From positions 57,335 through 121,334 of the forward strand of contig JAAYEL010000048.1 in NCBI GenBank assembly GCA_012728755.1: a stretch of 64,000 nt of DNA, in the 5' to 3' direction. Of this stretch, positions 8,499 through 17,356 are shown one piece after another (the first letter of the stretch is position 1; every line of letters begins with the position of its first letter). The position numbers and the translations under genes were made by a program. The notes beneath the pieces were generated by a model. That model searched no databases. It worked only from the letters and a program-made list of their open reading frames with translations, and was not told where the DNA came from. The DNA comes from Tissierellia bacterium. GTDB taxonomy: Bacteria; Bacillota; Clostridia; Tissierellales; Peptoniphilaceae.

Positions 8499-8942
8499 AT
8501 GTATTTTGAAGATTATGAAGTAGGTCAAACGTATGAAGTGCCACCTATTTCTTTTACTAAGGAAGAAATAATTGATTTTGGAAACAAATACGATCCAAGA
8601 CCTATTCACATTGATGAAGAAGAAGCTAAGAAATCACAATTTGGAGATATCATTGCTTCAGGATTTCAAACTATGATAGCCACTTGGGCTCAATGGGTTA
8701 AGATGGGCGTTGACATGGAAGGGCTTATTGCCGGTATGTCAATTGACAAAAACATTTGGTACAAGCCAGTTTATGCAGATGATCTACTAACTGGTAAGAT
8801 AACTATCTTAGAGAAGATTGACCGTGAGGGTAAAGATACTGGGATGGTAAAAAATACCCTTCAAGTAGTCAATCAAGATGGTGTTGTGGTTCTTGATTTA
8901 TTCACTACAGCGCTTATTAAGAAGAAAAGTTACGGTAAGTAA
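8499..8942 (+). CDS. MaoC-like (R)-specific enoyl-CoA hydratase / dehydratase
   Basis: About 147 residues with a single hotdog fold. The hydratase motif DPRPIHIDEEEAKKSQFGD, with the catalytic Asp and His, followed by IIASGF is clear. The family hydrates or dehydrates acyl-CoA thioesters. The ATG at 8499 is preceded by GGAGGGATAT; an ATG 12 nt earlier is part of that site and not the start. An aldehyde dehydrogenase gene begins 44 nt downstream with its own ribosome site, so the two form a small operon. An ALDH-MaoC pairing also occurs as a fusion in PaaZ-type proteins; whether this pair does similar chemistry is not known. Confidence 0.88.
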   Translation: MYFEDYEVGQTYEVPPISFTKEEIIDFGNKYDPRPIHIDEEEAKKSQFGDIIASGFQTMIATWAQWVKMGVDMEGLIAGMSIDKNIWYKPVYADDLLTGKITILEKIDREGKDTGMVKNTLQVVNQDGVVVLDLFTTALIKKKSYGK

Positions 8943-8986
8943 AGATATGATGCTATTGCATCATTAGAAATTAGTAAAGGAGTATT

Positions 8987-10390
8987 ATGGAAAAATATAA
9001 TTTATTTTTAGATGGTAAATGGGTTGATTCTAAATCCAATGACTGGATTACGGTTGAAAATCCAGCTACTAAACAAGTAATCGCAAAAGTTCCTGCTTCT
9101 AATGAAGAAGATGTTAATATCGCGGTTGAAGGTGCAAAAAAAGCACTTACAGGGTGGAGAAAAACATCTATGGAAGATAGAGTAAAATATGTTGAGAAAA
9201 TGCTAGAGTATCTAGAGGACAAAACCGATGAGATAACTGATGTTATCATCGATGAACTAGGTTCAGTTGTTAAGATTACTAAGCAAGTTCATGTTAATTC
9301 TTATTTTGATCATATTTATGATTTCATTAATATTGCTAAAGAGATGGATATGGTTGATAGATATGATGGATATGATGTTTATAAAGAACCTGTAGGTGTC
9401 GTTGCTTGCTTGACTCCATGGAATTTCCCATTTGGGCAAATTATTAAGAAAATAATGCCTGCATTTCTAATGGGAAATACTGTAGTACTAAAACCTTCGC
9501 AGTCTACCCCACTTACAGCATATTATTTTGCTAGAGCTGCCGAATATGCAAATTTACCTGCTGGCGTACTTCAAATAGTAACTGGTAGAGGTGGTGAAGT
9601 AGGAAATGTACTTGCTACGCACAAAGATGTAAATATGATTTCATTTACTGGTTCGACAAAAGGTGGAAAAGAAGTAGCTAAGCTTGGTTTTGATACAGTT
9701 AAGAGACTAGCCTTAGAACTTGGTGGTAAGTCGCCTTCAATCATACTTGAAGGAGCTGACTATAAAGAGGCTGTCAAATTAACATTATATGGTGTTTATC
9801 CAAATACAGGTCAAGCTTGTTCCTCAAAGACAAGGCTTTTAGCTCCTAGAAAAGATAAGGAAGAGTTAGAAGGAATAGTTATTGAATTATCTAAAAATTT
9901 CAAATACGGTGATCCAAGAGATCAAAAGAACCATTTTGGACCACTTATAAATCAAAATGCACTTGATAAGGTTAAAAAGTATATCGAAATAGGAAAAGAA
10001 GAAGCAACTCTTCTTTATGAAGGTGAGTATCCAGATTTAGAAGGATACTATGTCCCTCCTGTGGCATTTACTGATGTTGATAATAAGTCGAGGATAGCTC
10101 AAGAAGAGATATTTGGACCAGTTGTTTCTATTGTCTATTATGATAGCGTTGAAGAGGCTATAGAATTAGCAAATGATACTATCTATGGACTTCATGCATT
10201 AATATGTGGACCTGAAGATAAAGCTTTAGAAGTTGCTAAAGAAATTCAGTCTGGACAAATCATCATAAATGATGGAGCTAGAACTCATAGAGCACCTTTT
10301 GGTGGTTATAAGCAATCAGGACTTGGCCGTGAAGGAGGTATTTACGGACTAGAAGAATATATTGAGTTAAAAACACTATTTCATAATTAA
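8987..10390 (+). CDS. NAD(P)-dependent aldehyde dehydrogenase family protein
   Basis: 467 residues, full length. Conserved elements are TPWNFPFGQ, KPSQSTPLTA, FTGSTKGGKEV, the general-base Glu in ALELGGKSPSII, the nucleophilic Cys in TGQACSSKTR, and EEIFGPVVSI. These oxidise aldehydes to acids with NAD(P). The substrate cannot be read from sequence; the group resembles succinate-semialdehyde or general aliphatic ALDHs. AAAGGAG lies 4 nt before the ATG. It is the second gene of a MaoC-ALDH operon that ends at the terminator at 10394-10425. Confidence 0.9.
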   Translation: MEKYNLFLDGKWVDSKSNDWITVENPATKQVIAKVPASNEEDVNIAVEGAKKALTGWRKTSMEDRVKYVEKMLEYLEDKTDEITDVIIDELGSVVKITKQVHVNSYFDHIYDFINIAKEMDMVDRYDGYDVYKEPVGVVACLTPWNFPFGQIIKKIMPAFLMGNTVVLKPSQSTPLTAYYFARAAEYANLPAGVLQIVTGRGGEVGNVLATHKDVNMISFTGSTKGGKEVAKLGFDTVKRLALELGGKSPSIILEGADYKEAVKLTLYGVYPNTGQACSSKTRLLAPRKDKEELEGIVIELSKNFKYGDPRDQKNHFGPLINQNALDKVKKYIEIGKEEATLLYEGEYPDLEGYYVPPVAFTDVDNKSRIAQEEIFGPVVSIVYYDSVEEAIELANDTIYGLHALICGPEDKALEVAKEIQSGQIIINDGARTHRAPFGGYKQSGLGREGGIYGLEEYIELKTLFHN

Positions 10391-10393
10391 AAC

Positions 10394-10425
10394 AAAAGGT
10401 TAGACAGAAATGTCTAACCTTTTTA
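10394..10425. terminator. Bidirectional intrinsic terminator
   Basis: Perfect 13-bp stem AAAAGGTTAGACA / TGTCTAACCTTTT with GAAA loop, flanked by A-rich and T-rich sides; it serves the aldehyde dehydrogenase gene and the convergent membrane-protein gene. Confidence 0.9.
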
Positions 10426-10426
10426 A

Positions 10427-10990
10427 TTAAAATATTAAAGTAATTCCATATACAATTAAACCTAGACAAGGTATTAGCGATGTCAGAAAATAATAAGCAT
10501 ACTGTAGTCTATTTAATGTAAATTTACTATTATCATCTTTATTAAGATAAATTCTATACATCTCTCCTTTTCTATACCTAAACTCTACTGTCTCAAAAAG
10601 ATATTGATCATTTGATAAAGATTCATATGTCTTTCCATCGTGGAAATAACTAAACTTTAGATTGTAGAATTTCTTTTTATTTGAGGCAAATTCGTATTCA
10701 AAGTCCTTAAAAGTTCCCTCGCTTCTTACAGAAAAAAGAATAAGGTCTTTAAGAAAATAAAACGCAGCATATCCTAGTATAAAAATAATTGGAATTATTA
10801 TCATCAGATTTCTCAACTCATATCTATCAAAATATATGAAAACCGCCATAAGAATTGTAGATATGATAAGAATCAATAGTGCGATTTTTGCTGTTGACTC
10901 TAGTGATTTACTAATCTCATTTTTCTTAAGCTTTTTATATATGACATACATAACTAAAAGATATGGTATTAATACTAGGTACTTATCCAT
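10427..10990 (-). CDS. Hypothetical membrane protein (DUF3592-like layout)
   Basis: 187 residues: one hydrophobic segment at the N-terminus, two more around residues 35-85, a beta-rich segment of about 70 residues containing the pattern YFHDGKTYES and VEFRYRKGEMYRIY, and a final membrane segment. Such a folded insert between membrane helices resembles DUF3592 proteins, but I am not sure of the family. Its start overlaps the end of the upstream thioesterase gene by 8 nt, so it is the last gene of a three-gene operon (methyltransferase, thioesterase, this protein). Confidence 0.55.
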   Translation of the reverse strand: MDKYLVLIPYLLVMYVIYKKLKKNEISKSLESTAKIALLILIISTILMAVFIYFDRYELRNLMIIIPIIFILGYAAFYFLKDLILFSVRSEGTFKDFEYEFASNKKKFYNLKFSYFHDGKTYESLSNDQYLFETVEFRYRKGEMYRIYLNKDDNSKFTLNRLQYAYYFLTSLIPCLGLIVYGITLIF

Positions 10991-11384
10991 TTATCTCTGG
11001 TTTCTCCTTTTTCGAGTCAACTTTGTTTTGAAATTTTTCTTTATCTACGATAAATCTTTCATGTCGTCCTTTTGATATTAACTCTTTTTCATCAGTTACT
11101 TCAAACTCAAATACTAACTTTGCTCCATCTACTTCCAAAAGGTTTGAATGACATGTGACATTAAATCCAATCGGTGTCGCTTTAAGATGACTTAACTCCA
11201 TCTTGGTGCCTACTGTTGTTTGACCTTCTTCTAAAAACTCATCTATACTCATCCAACAAGTTTTTTCTACAAAAGCTACTAAACTAGGTGTCGAGAAAAC
11301 TTCAAGTGTCCCACTTCCCATGTTTAGTGCCGATTGATCTAGTCTTACCTTTTGTGTCAATATTCCTTTTATATCTTTTTGCAT
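10983..11384 (-). CDS. Hotdog-fold thioesterase (FlK-like)
   Basis: 133 residues. The pattern STPSLVAFVEKTCW, then TTVGTKMELSHLKATPIGFNV and a GRHERFIVD ending matches the fluoroacetyl-CoA-thioesterase-like hotdog family common in Bacillota. These cleave acyl-CoA thioesters, mostly with unknown physiological substrates. In FlK the catalytic residues are a Thr, a His and a Glu; here His in SHLKATP and Glu in FVEKT align by position, with no experimental support. The gene sits between a methyltransferase gene (1-nt gap) and a membrane-protein gene that it overlaps. Confidence 0.8.
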   Translation of the reverse strand: MQKDIKGILTQKVRLDQSALNMGSGTLEVFSTPSLVAFVEKTCWMSIDEFLEEGQTTVGTKMELSHLKATPIGFNVTCHSNLLEVDGAKLVFEFEVTDEKELISKGRHERFIVDKEKFQNKVDSKKEKPEING

Positions 11385-11385
11385 A

Positions 11386-12081
11386 CTAACCTCCTATGTT
11401 GTAGTCGTCAATACATTCTAAAAAACGACTCCCATTTTTTACAAATCTTATCATCATTATTGATGCTTTCTTACTTCCTTTATTTCTAATAAATTGAAGA
11501 GTTTTTGGTTCCATTTTATTCACTCTTGAACTTACCAATATATCTGCCATTCTCTCAACTCGATGTACCAAAAACAATTCTCCCCTATCCTTTAATAGAG
11601 CAAATGCCACTTTAAAAACATCATTTAAGAATTCATCATCCGATTCTATCTTTGCCAAATCCTTTTGCCCATTTATGGTTTTTAGCCCATGATTAGCTCT
11701 CATATATGGAGGATTAATGGTAATATAATCATATGTGTCAATCTTTAGTGATTCTGGTAGTTTTCTTAAATCAGTATTTAGTATTTGACCATTGATATTA
11801 TTTATCTCAAGATTCAGTTTATTGATATCCTTAGCATATTCATTTATCTCTACATAAGTAACATAATCAAAATTTTTTATTTTGCTTATTAAGATACCAA
11901 TAACCCCTGTGCCAGAGCACATATCAATGTAATTGATACTTTTCTTCTTTTGCTTGATATACTTACTAGCAAAGTTAGCTAAAGCAAATGCATCCGCACC
12001 AAACTTAAAATACCTACTATCTTGATAAATTTTGATATCAAACTTTTCAACAATTTCAAGAGTTAATTTTTCTATATCCAT
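11386..12081 (-). CDS. tRNA1(Val) adenine-N6-methyltransferase-like protein
   Basis: 231 residues of the class I SAM-methyltransferase fold. It shows YFKFGADAFALANF at the start, a SAM-binding MCSGTGVIGILIS loop, acidic VEINEYAKD, and the INPPYM motif typical of N6-adenine methyltransferases. This is the TrmN6/YfiC group, which methylates A37 of tRNA-Val in E. coli; target specificity here is inferred. A tail ending YNIGG is short. It is the first gene of a three-gene operon running away from feoA. Confidence 0.82.
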   Translation of the reverse strand: MDIEKLTLEIVEKFDIKIYQDSRYFKFGADAFALANFASKYIKQKKKSINYIDMCSGTGVIGILISKIKNFDYVTYVEINEYAKDINKLNLEINNINGQILNTDLRKLPESLKIDTYDYITINPPYMRANHGLKTINGQKDLAKIESDDEFLNDVFKVAFALLKDRGELFLVHRVERMADILVSSRVNKMEPKTLQFIRNKGSKKASIMMIRFVKNGSRFLECIDDYNIGG

Positions 12082-12154
12082 AACGTCCTCATCCTTAAAT
12101 ATATACTACTATTTTAGGTGAAATGTGTGGATTTTACAAATAATTAAATAGTGA

Positions 12155-12206
12155 TTGACAAAGTAAATTAATAGTATTATTATTAGTTAGTAAGGATGAA
12201 CTAACT
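12155..12206 (+). promoter_or_regulatory. feo operon promoter with an inverted repeat at the start site
   Basis: TTGACA at 12155-12160, 17-nt spacer and TATTAT at 12178-12183: close to the vegetative consensus. Immediately after the -10 box lies a perfect 7-bp dyad, AGTTAGT at 12185-12191 and ACTAACT at 12200-12206. The position at the transcription start fits an operator for an iron-responsive repressor of the DtxR or Fur type; TTAG...CTAA resembles DtxR-type half-sites but the spacing is wider than usual. The regulator is an inference. Confidence 0.65.
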
Positions 12207-12236
12207 TAATTTAATTCATTATATATGGAGGATAAA

Positions 12237-12458
12237 ATGAAAACTTTAGATCAAGTTTCCATAGGAGATATTGTGAAAGTTGTTAAGATACATGGTACGT
12301 CATTGATTAAAAGAAGAATCATGGACATGGGGATAACTAAAAATACCACTATAGAAATAATCAAATTTGCGCCACTTGGCGATCCAATAGAGATGAAAGT
12401 TCGTGGATATGGACTTTCTATAAGAAAAAATGATGCTAAAAACATTGAGATAGCATAG
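12237..12458 (+). CDS. feoA: Ferrous iron transport protein A
   Basis: About 73 residues with an SH3-like fold: the stretch IVKVVKIHGTSLIKRRIMDMGITKNTTIEI followed by GDPIEMKVRGYGLSIRKND is a standard FeoA pattern. FeoA is a small cytosolic partner needed for FeoB activity. The start at 12237 has GGAGG 5 nt upstream; the ATG 12 nt earlier overlaps the site. It is followed 8 nt later by feoB, in the classic Feo order. Confidence 0.93.
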   Translation: MKTLDQVSIGDIVKVVKIHGTSLIKRRIMDMGITKNTTIEIIKFAPLGDPIEMKVRGYGLSIRKNDAKNIEIA

Positions 12459-12466
12459 GAGGAAAT

Positions 12467-14608
12467 ATGAAAATAGCTTTGGTAGGAAATCCGAATTGCG
12501 GAAAGACTACATTATTTAATGCCTACACCGGAGCAAGCCAATATGTTGGCAACTGGCCTGGGGTAACAGTTGAGAAAAAAGAAGGACAACTTAAAAAAGA
12601 TAAAACAATACATATTATGGATTTACCTGGGATCTATTCCCTATCACCATATACATCAGAAGAAGTAGTCACTAGAGATTATTTATTGAATGAAAATCCT
12701 GACGTGGTAATCAATATCATTGATGCGGTAAACCTAGAAAGAAACCTATACTTAACTACACAAATCATGGATATGAATATCCCTACAGTAATAGCTTTAA
12801 ACCGTATGGATATGGTAGATTCAGACAACATACATTTAGACATAGATGAGTTAAGTAAAAAATTTGGTTTACCAGTAGTTCCTATAGTGGCTACAAGAAA
12901 TCAAGGAATAGAAGAATTGATTGAAGTAGCTAAATCAGTAGCAGGAACAAAAGTAAGAAACAAAAATCTATATTCAGATGAATTTAATGCCATACTAAAT
13001 ATGATTAAAAAGCATCTTCCTAAAAATTATTTGGAAAAAGATCTTTATCATAGCATTAAGATTTTTGAAGGCGATATGGATTCTTATAAGAAATATGAAT
13101 ATGATAAATACTTAGATAAAGAGACTAAGCAAACTATATATGATTACATTCAAAAAGAAGATGACGATGCAGAAGCCATAGTCATAAACGAAAAATATGA
13201 GGCTATCACAGGATTAATAAGTGATTTTTATGTAGTGAAAGATGATAGGAAGGAAACTACATCTGATAAAATAGATAAGATCGTGACTAATAAATGGTTA
13301 GGACTTCCTATATTTTTTGGCATCATTTGGCTTATATACTACATATCTATAGAAACTGTAGGAGATTGGACAATTGGATACGTTGAGACAGGAGTTGCTT
13401 GGATTCAAGCAGTTGTGTCTCAAGCACTTACATCACTAGGCGCATCAGAACCTATATTAAAGCTAGTAACTGATGGTGTCATAGGATCAATTGGCGCTAT
13501 CTTTACATTCGTGCCACAGCTTATGATTCTTTTCTTATTCCTATCATTATTAGAAGATAGTGGTTATATGGCAAGAGTAGCATTTATCATGGATAAAGTA
13601 TTTCGTAAGTTTGGGCTTTCAGGAAAATCATTCATACCTATGTTAATAGGTACTGGATGTTCAATTCCAGGAATAATGGCTACAAGAACCATTGAAGATG
13701 AAAAAGATAGAAATATGACTGTTATATTGACTCCTTTTGTCCCATGTGGAGCTAAGCTACCAGTATTTGCTATGTTTATAGTTATGATGTTTCCAAACAG
13801 TTCATGGGTTGGTCCATCTATATATTTAATCGCATTTTCAGTAATAATTTTATCAGGATTATTGCTTAAGAGAACTAAGGCATTTAAGGGAGATCCTTCT
13901 CCATTTGTTATGGAGCTTCCTCCTTATACGTTACCAACTGCTAAGGGAATTTTCATCCATATGTGGGAAAGAGCAGCTGACTTTATATTAAAAGCTGGAT
14001 CAATCATATTTATAGCAAATATAATATTATGGTTCTTGATGAACTTTAACTTCTCACTAACGTATTTAGATGGACATATTGAAAACTCAATACTAGCTAC
14101 TATCGGTAATGGATTAAGATTTATCTTCGTGCCATTAGGATTTGGAGATAGTTGGGCAGCAGCTATAGCAAGTATCACAGGACTTATCGCTAAGGAGACT
14201 GTGGTAGCGACATTTGCTACTATTGGCTCAGTCATCCCTGTTGAATTTACACAAGTTAGTGCGTTTGCATTTATAGTGTTTACGATATTTGCAGCCCCTT
14301 GTTTTGCAGCAATTGGAGCTATGAAAAGAGAACTAAATAATCCAAGACTTACACTTTTTGCGCTGGCATTTCAAACTGGAGTAGCTTATATACTAGCGAT
14401 GTTAACTAACTTCTTCGGCAACATTATATTCAAAGGTACATCTGCGGTTGAGAAAGTTGTATTAGACTATAATGTGTTAAATGAACTTGTTGAATCAGGT
14501 GAAGATACGATAATTAACGGTAGCATATATGGATATATAGCCTTGGCAGTACTTGCTGTATCCATAACTATAATCATGTATGTTCAATTTGTAAAAAAGA
14601 AAGATTGA
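12467..14608 (+). CDS. feoB: Ferrous iron transport protein B
   Basis: 713 residues. The N-terminal G domain has GNPNCGKT at 7-14, the switch segment YVGNWPGVT, DLPG at 52-55 and NRMD near 112. A helical linker follows, then a membrane part from about residue 285 with the repeated Gate motifs (GYMARVAF, GTGCSIPGIMATR, PFVPCGAKLPVFA, IAKETVVA). FeoB imports Fe(II) across the cytoplasmic membrane, driven or gated by GTP hydrolysis, important for anaerobes in which iron is ferrous. Length is typical. AGGAGG precedes the ATG, and the gene is the middle member of feoA-feoB-Cys-rich protein. Confidence 0.96.
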   Translation: MKIALVGNPNCGKTTLFNAYTGASQYVGNWPGVTVEKKEGQLKKDKTIHIMDLPGIYSLSPYTSEEVVTRDYLLNENPDVVINIIDAVNLERNLYLTTQIMDMNIPTVIALNRMDMVDSDNIHLDIDELSKKFGLPVVPIVATRNQGIEELIEVAKSVAGTKVRNKNLYSDEFNAILNMIKKHLPKNYLEKDLYHSIKIFEGDMDSYKKYEYDKYLDKETKQTIYDYIQKEDDDAEAIVINEKYEAITGLISDFYVVKDDRKETTSDKIDKIVTNKWLGLPIFFGIIWLIYYISIETVGDWTIGYVETGVAWIQAVVSQALTSLGASEPILKLVTDGVIGSIGAIFTFVPQLMILFLFLSLLEDSGYMARVAFIMDKVFRKFGLSGKSFIPMLIGTGCSIPGIMATRTIEDEKDRNMTVILTPFVPCGAKLPVFAMFIVMMFPNSSWVGPSIYLIAFSVIILSGLLLKRTKAFKGDPSPFVMELPPYTLPTAKGIFIHMWERAADFILKAGSIIFIANIILWFLMNFNFSLTYLDGHIENSILATIGNGLRFIFVPLGFGDSWAAAIASITGLIAKETVVATFATIGSVIPVEFTQVSAFAFIVFTIFAAPCFAAIGAMKRELNNPRLTLFALAFQTGVAYILAMLTNFFGNIIFKGTSAVEKVVLDYNVLNELVESGEDTIINGSIYGYIALAVLAVSITIIMYVQFVKKKD

Positions 14609-14615
14609 GGTTAAT

Positions 14616-14801
14616 ATGAAACCTATAGATATAATCATCATAGTATTTGTGGTAGCTTCTATTACTGCTTTGATCTATGGAAAGTTCAAAAATCGAAAAA
14701 CTGGAGACAATTGCTCTAGTGGTTGTGCTAACTGTAAATATAGTTCATGTTCTAGATCTAGTAACTACGGTAGCATTAAGAATATTAACAAGGATAATTA
14801 G
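14616..14801 (+). CDS. FeoB-associated Cys-rich membrane protein
   Basis: 61 residues: one membrane segment (IDIIIIVFVVASITALIYG), a short basic stretch and a cluster of five cysteines (CSSGCANCKYSSC). Small single-pass proteins of this layout follow feoB in many Bacillota and are annotated as FeoB-associated; they may take the place of FeoC or help with metal handling. The start lies 7 nt after the feoB stop with GAGG as a weak ribosome site. It is the last gene before the terminator at 14853-14910. Confidence 0.85.
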   Translation: MKPIDIIIIVFVVASITALIYGKFKNRKTGDNCSSGCANCKYSSCSRSSNYGSIKNINKDN

Positions 14802-14852
14802 TATCCTTTAGTGGCTATATAATCCCATGATATAGCTCAAATAATAGTACTT

Positions 14853-14910
14853 AAACTATGAAAAAGACGGGATATCAGAAATCTGATTCCCATCTTATCA
14901 TAGTTTTTTT
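14853..14910. terminator. Long bidirectional terminator between feo and DUF4250 genes
   Basis: Nested stem AAACTATGA ... TCATAGTTT with inner arms AGACGGGA / TCCCATCT and ATCAGA / TCTGAT, flanked by A-rich left and T-rich right sides. It separates two convergent operons. Confidence 0.85.
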
Positions 14911-15097
14911 ATTTTATTAGATATTGTCTTTTTGACTCACAGTAGAAATATTCTTCTTTGCCCAAAACGCTATCTAATTCTTCTTTAGTAATGTCATAGT
15001 ATTTAACTAAATCGTCAATATCATCAAAGTCGTTTCTCAATTTCATATTTACTATACTTACTAAAATATTAGGATCCATGGTTAAATCTAAGTTCAT
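14909..15097 (-). CDS. DUF4250 small protein
   Basis: 62 residues. The sequence DPNILVSIVNMKLRNDF, then a stretch DLVKYYDITKEEL and a C-terminal Tyr-rich end fits the DUF4250 family of small proteins in Bacillota, which look like short helix-turn-helix units. Function is unknown. AAAGGAGGATG precedes the ATG. It is the last gene of a long minus-strand run, 11 nt after the lipid kinase, and its stop lies in the T-run of the shared terminator. Confidence 0.75.
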   Translation of the reverse strand: MNLDLTMDPNILVSIVNMKLRNDFDDIDDLVKYYDITKEELDSVLGKEEYFYCESKRQYLIK

Positions 15098-15108
15098 AAC
15101 ATCCTCCT

Positions 15109-16005
15109 TTATTTGGCCACGCCATGATAAACATTAATATGCGAAGGTAGTACTTTTACTTCTATTGGAAGAGGTCCACCTTCTTCACCATCGTAGTTAA
15201 TAGTTAACTTCTCATCTCCTTGAACCTTTATACTCGCTTTCTTAAAATCTATATAACCAATATTATCAGTACTCTCGTTTATGCCTCCAATCACATCAGG
15301 GATAGCTTTAATTAGGTCCATAGCTGTTTCATCCTTTGTATAAACAAGGTGTAGATATCCATCATTGACCTTAGCATCTTTTAATATATGCTCAAGTCCG
15401 CCAATAGATCTTGTTGAACAAACCAATAGAAGGCTTGTAGTTATCTCTTTTTGTGTATCATCGATAACTATATCAAAAGTATATGGTTTATTATCTAGTA
15501 CTTTTTGCAAACCCTTGAAAATATAAGCAAATACACCAAATTTTGTCTTTTCTTCAACACCAGTATCATTAATGGCTTCTGGTATCGTCCCTACACCTAC
15601 TATATTCATAAAATACTTGTCATTTACTTTACCAATATCTAGACTAGTCAATGTGTTGAAGTCTAGATTGTCAATGGCTTCGTCTGGATCTAATGAGATA
15701 TTTAGGGCTCTAGCCAAATCATTTACTGTACCAAGTGGTATAAAACCAAAATTTGGTCTATAATCTTGTTCTGCTATGCCGTTAATTCCTTCATTTACTG
15801 TACCATCTCCACCCATTAAAAAAACACTATCGAATTTGTCTTCACATGCTTTTTTTACGAAGTTAGTAGCATCAAATTGCTTTTGCGTATGTTTTACTAG
15901 AACTTCATCAAAATGTGTATCTAACTTTTCTCTCATCTTGTTTTCAAAATCTTTTGCTTTTTCACCACCGGAACTTGGATTTACTACTAATAATGCTCTT
16001 TTCAT
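15109..16005 (-). CDS. Diacylglycerol kinase family lipid kinase (DagK/YegS type)
   Basis: 298 residues with the signature N-terminus ALLVVNPSSGG, the catalytic loop MGGDGTVNEGING and PLGTVNDLARAL. The family phosphorylates diacylglycerol or related lipids using ATP, recycling diacylglycerol released during lipoteichoic acid synthesis in Gram-positives. Length is normal. The gene is 16 nt downstream of hemZ with GGGGG as ribosome site, and precedes the DUF4250 gene. Substrate is inferred from the family. Confidence 0.88.
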   Translation of the reverse strand: MKRALLVVNPSSGGEKAKDFENKMREKLDTHFDEVLVKHTQKQFDATNFVKKACEDKFDSVFLMGGDGTVNEGINGIAEQDYRPNFGFIPLGTVNDLARALNISLDPDEAIDNLDFNTLTSLDIGKVNDKYFMNIVGVGTIPEAINDTGVEEKTKFGVFAYIFKGLQKVLDNKPYTFDIVIDDTQKEITTSLLLVCSTRSIGGLEHILKDAKVNDGYLHLVYTKDETAMDLIKAIPDVIGGINESTDNIGYIDFKKASIKVQGDEKLTINYDGEEGGPLPIEVKVLPSHINVYHGVAK

Positions 16006-16021
16006 GTATCCCCCATTAAAT

Positions 16022-17356
16022 TTATAGATTCTCTAGACAATCTTCTAAAATATGTTTTTTATCATTGATTTGGGACAATAGATTTTCTATATACCCATCC
16101 ATATTTTTATAGTTTCTATATTTAATCATTTTGCCATCTGATATAATCTTGCTATTTGAAGTCATGCCCAACCCTAAAACAGATTCTGTCTCTTCATTAA
16201 TAGCAATGTTATATAAGCATTTATACCCATCAAGTGTAAAACCTATATTCTCAAAGTTACCCAAAATCTCTTTTTGTCTATATAAATAATATGGAAGGTA
16301 TGAATTAACATTAGCAAATTGTTGGGTTAATTCAATAATGGTTTCGATCTTATTTCTTTCATCGTTCAAACTAGCATTTCTATCCACTAACTTGGATCCC
16401 TTTTTTAAAGATAAGGTATGGATGGTTAGGTTTTGAGGTCTAAGTTTTTGTATTATCGATAATGTATGATTTACCTCGTCTACTCCCTCACCCATAAGTC
16501 CAATTATTAAGTCCATATTTATGATAAATCCCATCTCTTTTGCCTGATAATATATATCTATAAGTCTATCTTTATCCTGCTTTCTCTCGATTAGCTCAAT
16601 AGTTTTATCATTGAATGTCTGCGGATTAATTGAGATTCTATCAACGCCATACTCTCTTAGAATTCTTAGCTTTTCAATATCTAAAGTATCTTCTCGACCT
16701 GCTTCAAAAGTAAATTCCTTGATTTCATCTAATTTTAGATTTTCTTTTATGTATCCTAGAAGTGTTATCAATTGATTATTCTCAAAGCTACTAGGTGTTC
16801 CCCCACCTATATAAATTGTTTTAATCTTAAATTGATTCAATGTATCTTTAATACCAGATATCTCATTTATTAGCGCCTCAAGATATTGTTGTCTTCTATC
16901 CTTCTTAGTATAGATTATCGTTGGAAATGAACAATAGCTACATCTAGTTGGACAAAATGGAATATTGATGTATAGATGTATAGCATTTTTATCTATCGTA
17001 ATATCCTTTTGCATTTGATTAATTGTAGAAAGTATCTTTAATTTCTCATCAGAAATAAAATACGTATTTTTCAAATACTCTTCACTAAATCTTGAATATA
17101 GCTTTTGAGGTTTGGTGCCAGTAATTATCCCCCAAGGGCTAATTTGATTGAATTGTTCCGTAAAATACCTATATAGTACTTCTTTAAGTTCTATACGTGA
17201 ATTAAAGCTATACTCTTTATCAAGTATAGCCTTATCTTCTGTAATTATTAAGTTTGATGAACTATCATAAACAATATCATCATGTCTAAATATTCTATAA
17301 ATATCATGTAAGTCTTTTTTTAACTTATCGTCAACTACATTAAATCTCATCTTCAA
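16022..17356 (-). CDS. hemZ: HemZ-like coproporphyrinogen dehydrogenase (radical SAM)
   Basis: 444 residues. The 4Fe-4S radical-SAM cluster motif CPTRCSYC is near residue 154, followed by YIGGGTPSSF, EAGREDT and RISINPQTF. An N-terminal extension of about 140 residues with SPWGIITGTKPQKL is specific to HemZ rather than HemN/HemW. HemZ is annotated as oxygen-independent coproporphyrinogen III oxidase, though many such proteins occur where no haem pathway exists and may be haem chaperones. Start choice: a TTG at 17356 has AAGGA 5 nt upstream; an ATG two codons later is the alternative. It overlaps the upstream phosphodiesterase gene by 17 nt. Confidence 0.85.
   Translation of the reverse strand: MKMRFNVVDDKLKKDLHDIYRIFRHDDIVYDSSSNLIITEDKAILDKEYSFNSRIELKEVLYRYFTEQFNQISPWGIITGTKPQKLYSRFSEEYLKNTYFISDEKLKILSTINQMQKDITIDKNAIHLYINIPFCPTRCSYCSFPTIIYTKKDRRQQYLEALINEISGIKDTLNQFKIKTIYIGGGTPSSFENNQLITLLGYIKENLKLDEIKEFTFEAGREDTLDIEKLRILREYGVDRISINPQTFNDKTIELIERKQDKDRLIDIYYQAKEMGFIINMDLIIGLMGEGVDEVNHTLSIIQKLRPQNLTIHTLSLKKGSKLVDRNASLNDERNKIETIIELTQQFANVNSYLPYYLYRQKEILGNFENIGFTLDGYKCLYNIAINEETESVLGLGMTSNSKIISDGKMIKYRNYKNMDGYIENLLSQINDKKHILEDCLENL

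Noticed and set aside
15572..16027. Two plus-strand frames opposite the lipid kinase
   Set aside because: Antisense to a strongly supported gene, no ribosome site, no family resemblance.
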